Origin: RUG13615 sp040307715 | GTDB taxonomy: Bacteria > Bacillota > Clostridia > Peptostreptococcales > Anaerovoracaceae | Assembly: GCA_040307715.1 (NCBI GenBank) | Contig: JAWRJC010000072.1 | Coordinates: 1 to 24,263 of the forward strand | Direction: 5' to 3' | DNA: 24,263 nucleotides | Part shown: piece by piece, positions 23,157 to 24,263 of the stretch | How positions within the stretch are numbered: position 1 is the stretch's first letter | Layout: each line of letters begins with the position of its first letter | Program-made: the position numbers and the translations under genes | Notes under the pieces: model-generated | What the model was told of the DNA's origin: nothing | The model's input: only the letters and a program-made list of their open reading frames with translations | Database searches by the model: none

Positions 23157-24263
23157 ATGAGAAAGATCGCTACTCTGAACAAGATCTCGAAAGCAGGCCT
23201 GCGGAACCTGCCCGATGATTATACGATCGTAGAGGATATCAACGAGGCAAGTGCCGTCATCGTCCGCAGCGCGGACATGCACAGCATGGAGTTCCCGAAG
23301 AACCTGATCGCCATCGCCAGAGCCGGCGCGGGTGTCAACAACATCCCGCTCGACCGCTGTGCGGAAGAAGGCATCGTCGTCTTCAATACCCCCGGCGCGA
23401 ATGCCAATGCAGTCAAGGAACTCGTGCTCGGCGCGATGCTCCTGACCTCCCGCAACCTGCTCGACGCGATGCGCTGGGAAGATTCCCTCGCCCACGATAA
23501 AGATGTCAAGGATGTCCTGAAAGAAGTCGAAAAAGGCAAGGGGCAGTTCGCCGGTACGGAAGTCAAAGGCAAGACACTCGGCGTCATCGGTCTCGGCGCG
23601 ATCGGCGTGCTCGTTGCGAACGCCGCGCAGCAGCTCGGCATGAACGTCATGGGGTACGATCCGTACATCTCGCTGACCTCCGCCCATGCGCTGTCCAATA
23701 CCATCCCGGTGATCAAGGACCTGTCGCTCCTGCTCAACCGGAGCGATTATGTAACGATCCATGTGCCGGTCAACGACAGCACCAAGGGCATGATCGACAG
23801 CCGCCGTATCAGCCAGATGAAGGACGGCTGCGTGTTCCTCAACTTTGCGCGCAACACGCTGGTCAGTGAAGACGCGCTCTATGAAGCGCTGCAGGAAGGC
23901 CATGTCCGCCGCTATGTCACCGACTTCGCTACAGAGCGGTTCCTCGGTATGGACAGCGTCGTTTCCATCCCGCACCTCGGTGCCAGCACATCCGAAGCGG
24001 AAGACAACTGCGCTGTCATGGCGGTCGAACAGCTCGCGGATTTCCTGGAGAACGGCAACATTGTCAACAGTGTCAACTTCCCGTCGATCTCCATGGGCAA
24101 ACTCAATCCCGAAGCAGCCTGCCGCATCGTGATCTTAAACCGCAATCTGCCCTCGATGATCGCGCAGGTCACCACCGCGTTCTCGATGTTCAATATCAAC
24201 ATCCGCGATATGACCAACAAGAGCAGAGGCGGCTACGCGTGCACGATGATGGACCTCGACGAC
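23157..24263 (+). CDS. serA: D-3-phosphoglycerate dehydrogenase, 3' end cut by the window
   Basis: Oxidises 3-phosphoglycerate to phosphohydroxypyruvate, the first step of serine synthesis. The frame is open from the ATG at 23157 to the window end (369 codons). Residues 1-95 and 285-310 form the substrate-binding domain (ARAGAGVNNIPLD, NTPGANANAVKEL). Residues about 96-285 form the NAD-binding domain with GVIGLGAIG (142-150). The catalytic set is Arg232 (FARNTLV), Glu260 (DFATERF) and His273 (IPHLGASTSEAEDN). A C-terminal ACT-like domain begins near 322 (RIVILNRNLPSMIAQVTTAF). This is the short clostridial form of about 387 residues, so only some 18 residues should be missing. It is divergent from the carboxypeptidase pair. 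Confidence 0.95.
   Translation, partial: MRKIATLNKISKAGLRNLPDDYTIVEDINEASAVIVRSADMHSMEFPKNLIAIARAGAGVNNIPLDRCAEEGIVVFNTPGANANAVKELVLGAMLLTSRNLLDAMRWEDSLAHDKDVKDVLKEVEKGKGQFAGTEVKGKTLGVIGLGAIGVLVANAAQQLGMNVMGYDPYISLTSAHALSNTIPVIKDLSLLLNRSDYVTIHVPVNDSTKGMIDSRRISQMKDGCVFLNFARNTLVSEDALYEALQEGHVRRYVTDFATERFLGMDSVVSIPHLGASTSEAEDNCAVMAVEQLADFLENGNIVNSVNFPSISMGKLNPEAACRIVILNRNLPSMIAQVTTAFSMFNINIRDMTNKSRGGYACTMMDLDD

Overview
The window looks like a moderately GC-rich, anaerobic, Gram-positive Firmicute, probably in the Clostridia/Eubacteriales. The clues are the oxygen-independent (CbiK/CbiD/CbiG) cobalamin pathway, lipoprotein ABC binding proteins, two DUF1292 proteins, a Lin0512-family protein, DacF-like carboxypeptidases and a membrane-anchored GH25 lysozyme. 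I cannot place it more precisely from sequence alone.

Positions 1-15517 (minus strand) hold one very long, tightly packed operon under a cobalamin riboswitch. It starts from a promoter at 15488-15517 and runs through the B12 aptamer (about 15270-15470) and a leader terminator (15173-15204). The genes in order of transcription are: an 856-residue exported protein with repeated beta-rich domains and half of a binding protein at its C-terminus; a lipoprotein binding protein; a FecCD/BtuC-type permease; an ATPase with an extra C-terminal domain; cobaltochelatase cbiK; a second lipoprotein binding protein; then cbiD, cbiF, cbiG, cbiH, cbiJ, cbiET and cbiA. Another gene begins at the window edge. 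Most junctions are 4-bp ATGA overlaps. The operon combines capture and import of a corrinoid, metal chelate or related ligand with corrin-ring synthesis, and cobalamin should switch all of it off. cbiL, cbiC, cbiP and cbiB are not in the window.

Positions 15578-17412 hold a divergent Lin0512-family gene (+), then two imperfect direct repeats. Each repeat contains hairpins, a tRNA T-arm-like motif, a terminator palindrome and the 3' end of tRNA-Leu; the second ends in the intact tRNA-Leu(CAG) (minus). A GH25 lysozyme gene (+) follows, with an extended -10 so close to its ATG that the mRNA may be leaderless. A bidirectional terminator closes this block.

Positions 17455-22953 (minus strand) hold two DUF1292 genes behind their own promoter, uvrC (TTG start) and two tandem, overlapping D-Ala-D-Ala carboxypeptidase paralogues. 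The carboxypeptidase genes diverge from serA (+, cut by the window end). The shared 203-bp intergenic region holds a perfect 15-bp inverted repeat that contains a -10/-35 pair for each direction, a nearly symmetrical bidirectional promoter.

The points most worth following up are the surface/half-binding-protein fusion and its two paralogues inside a B12-controlled synthesis operon, the tRNA-linked repeat, and the symmetrical promoter.
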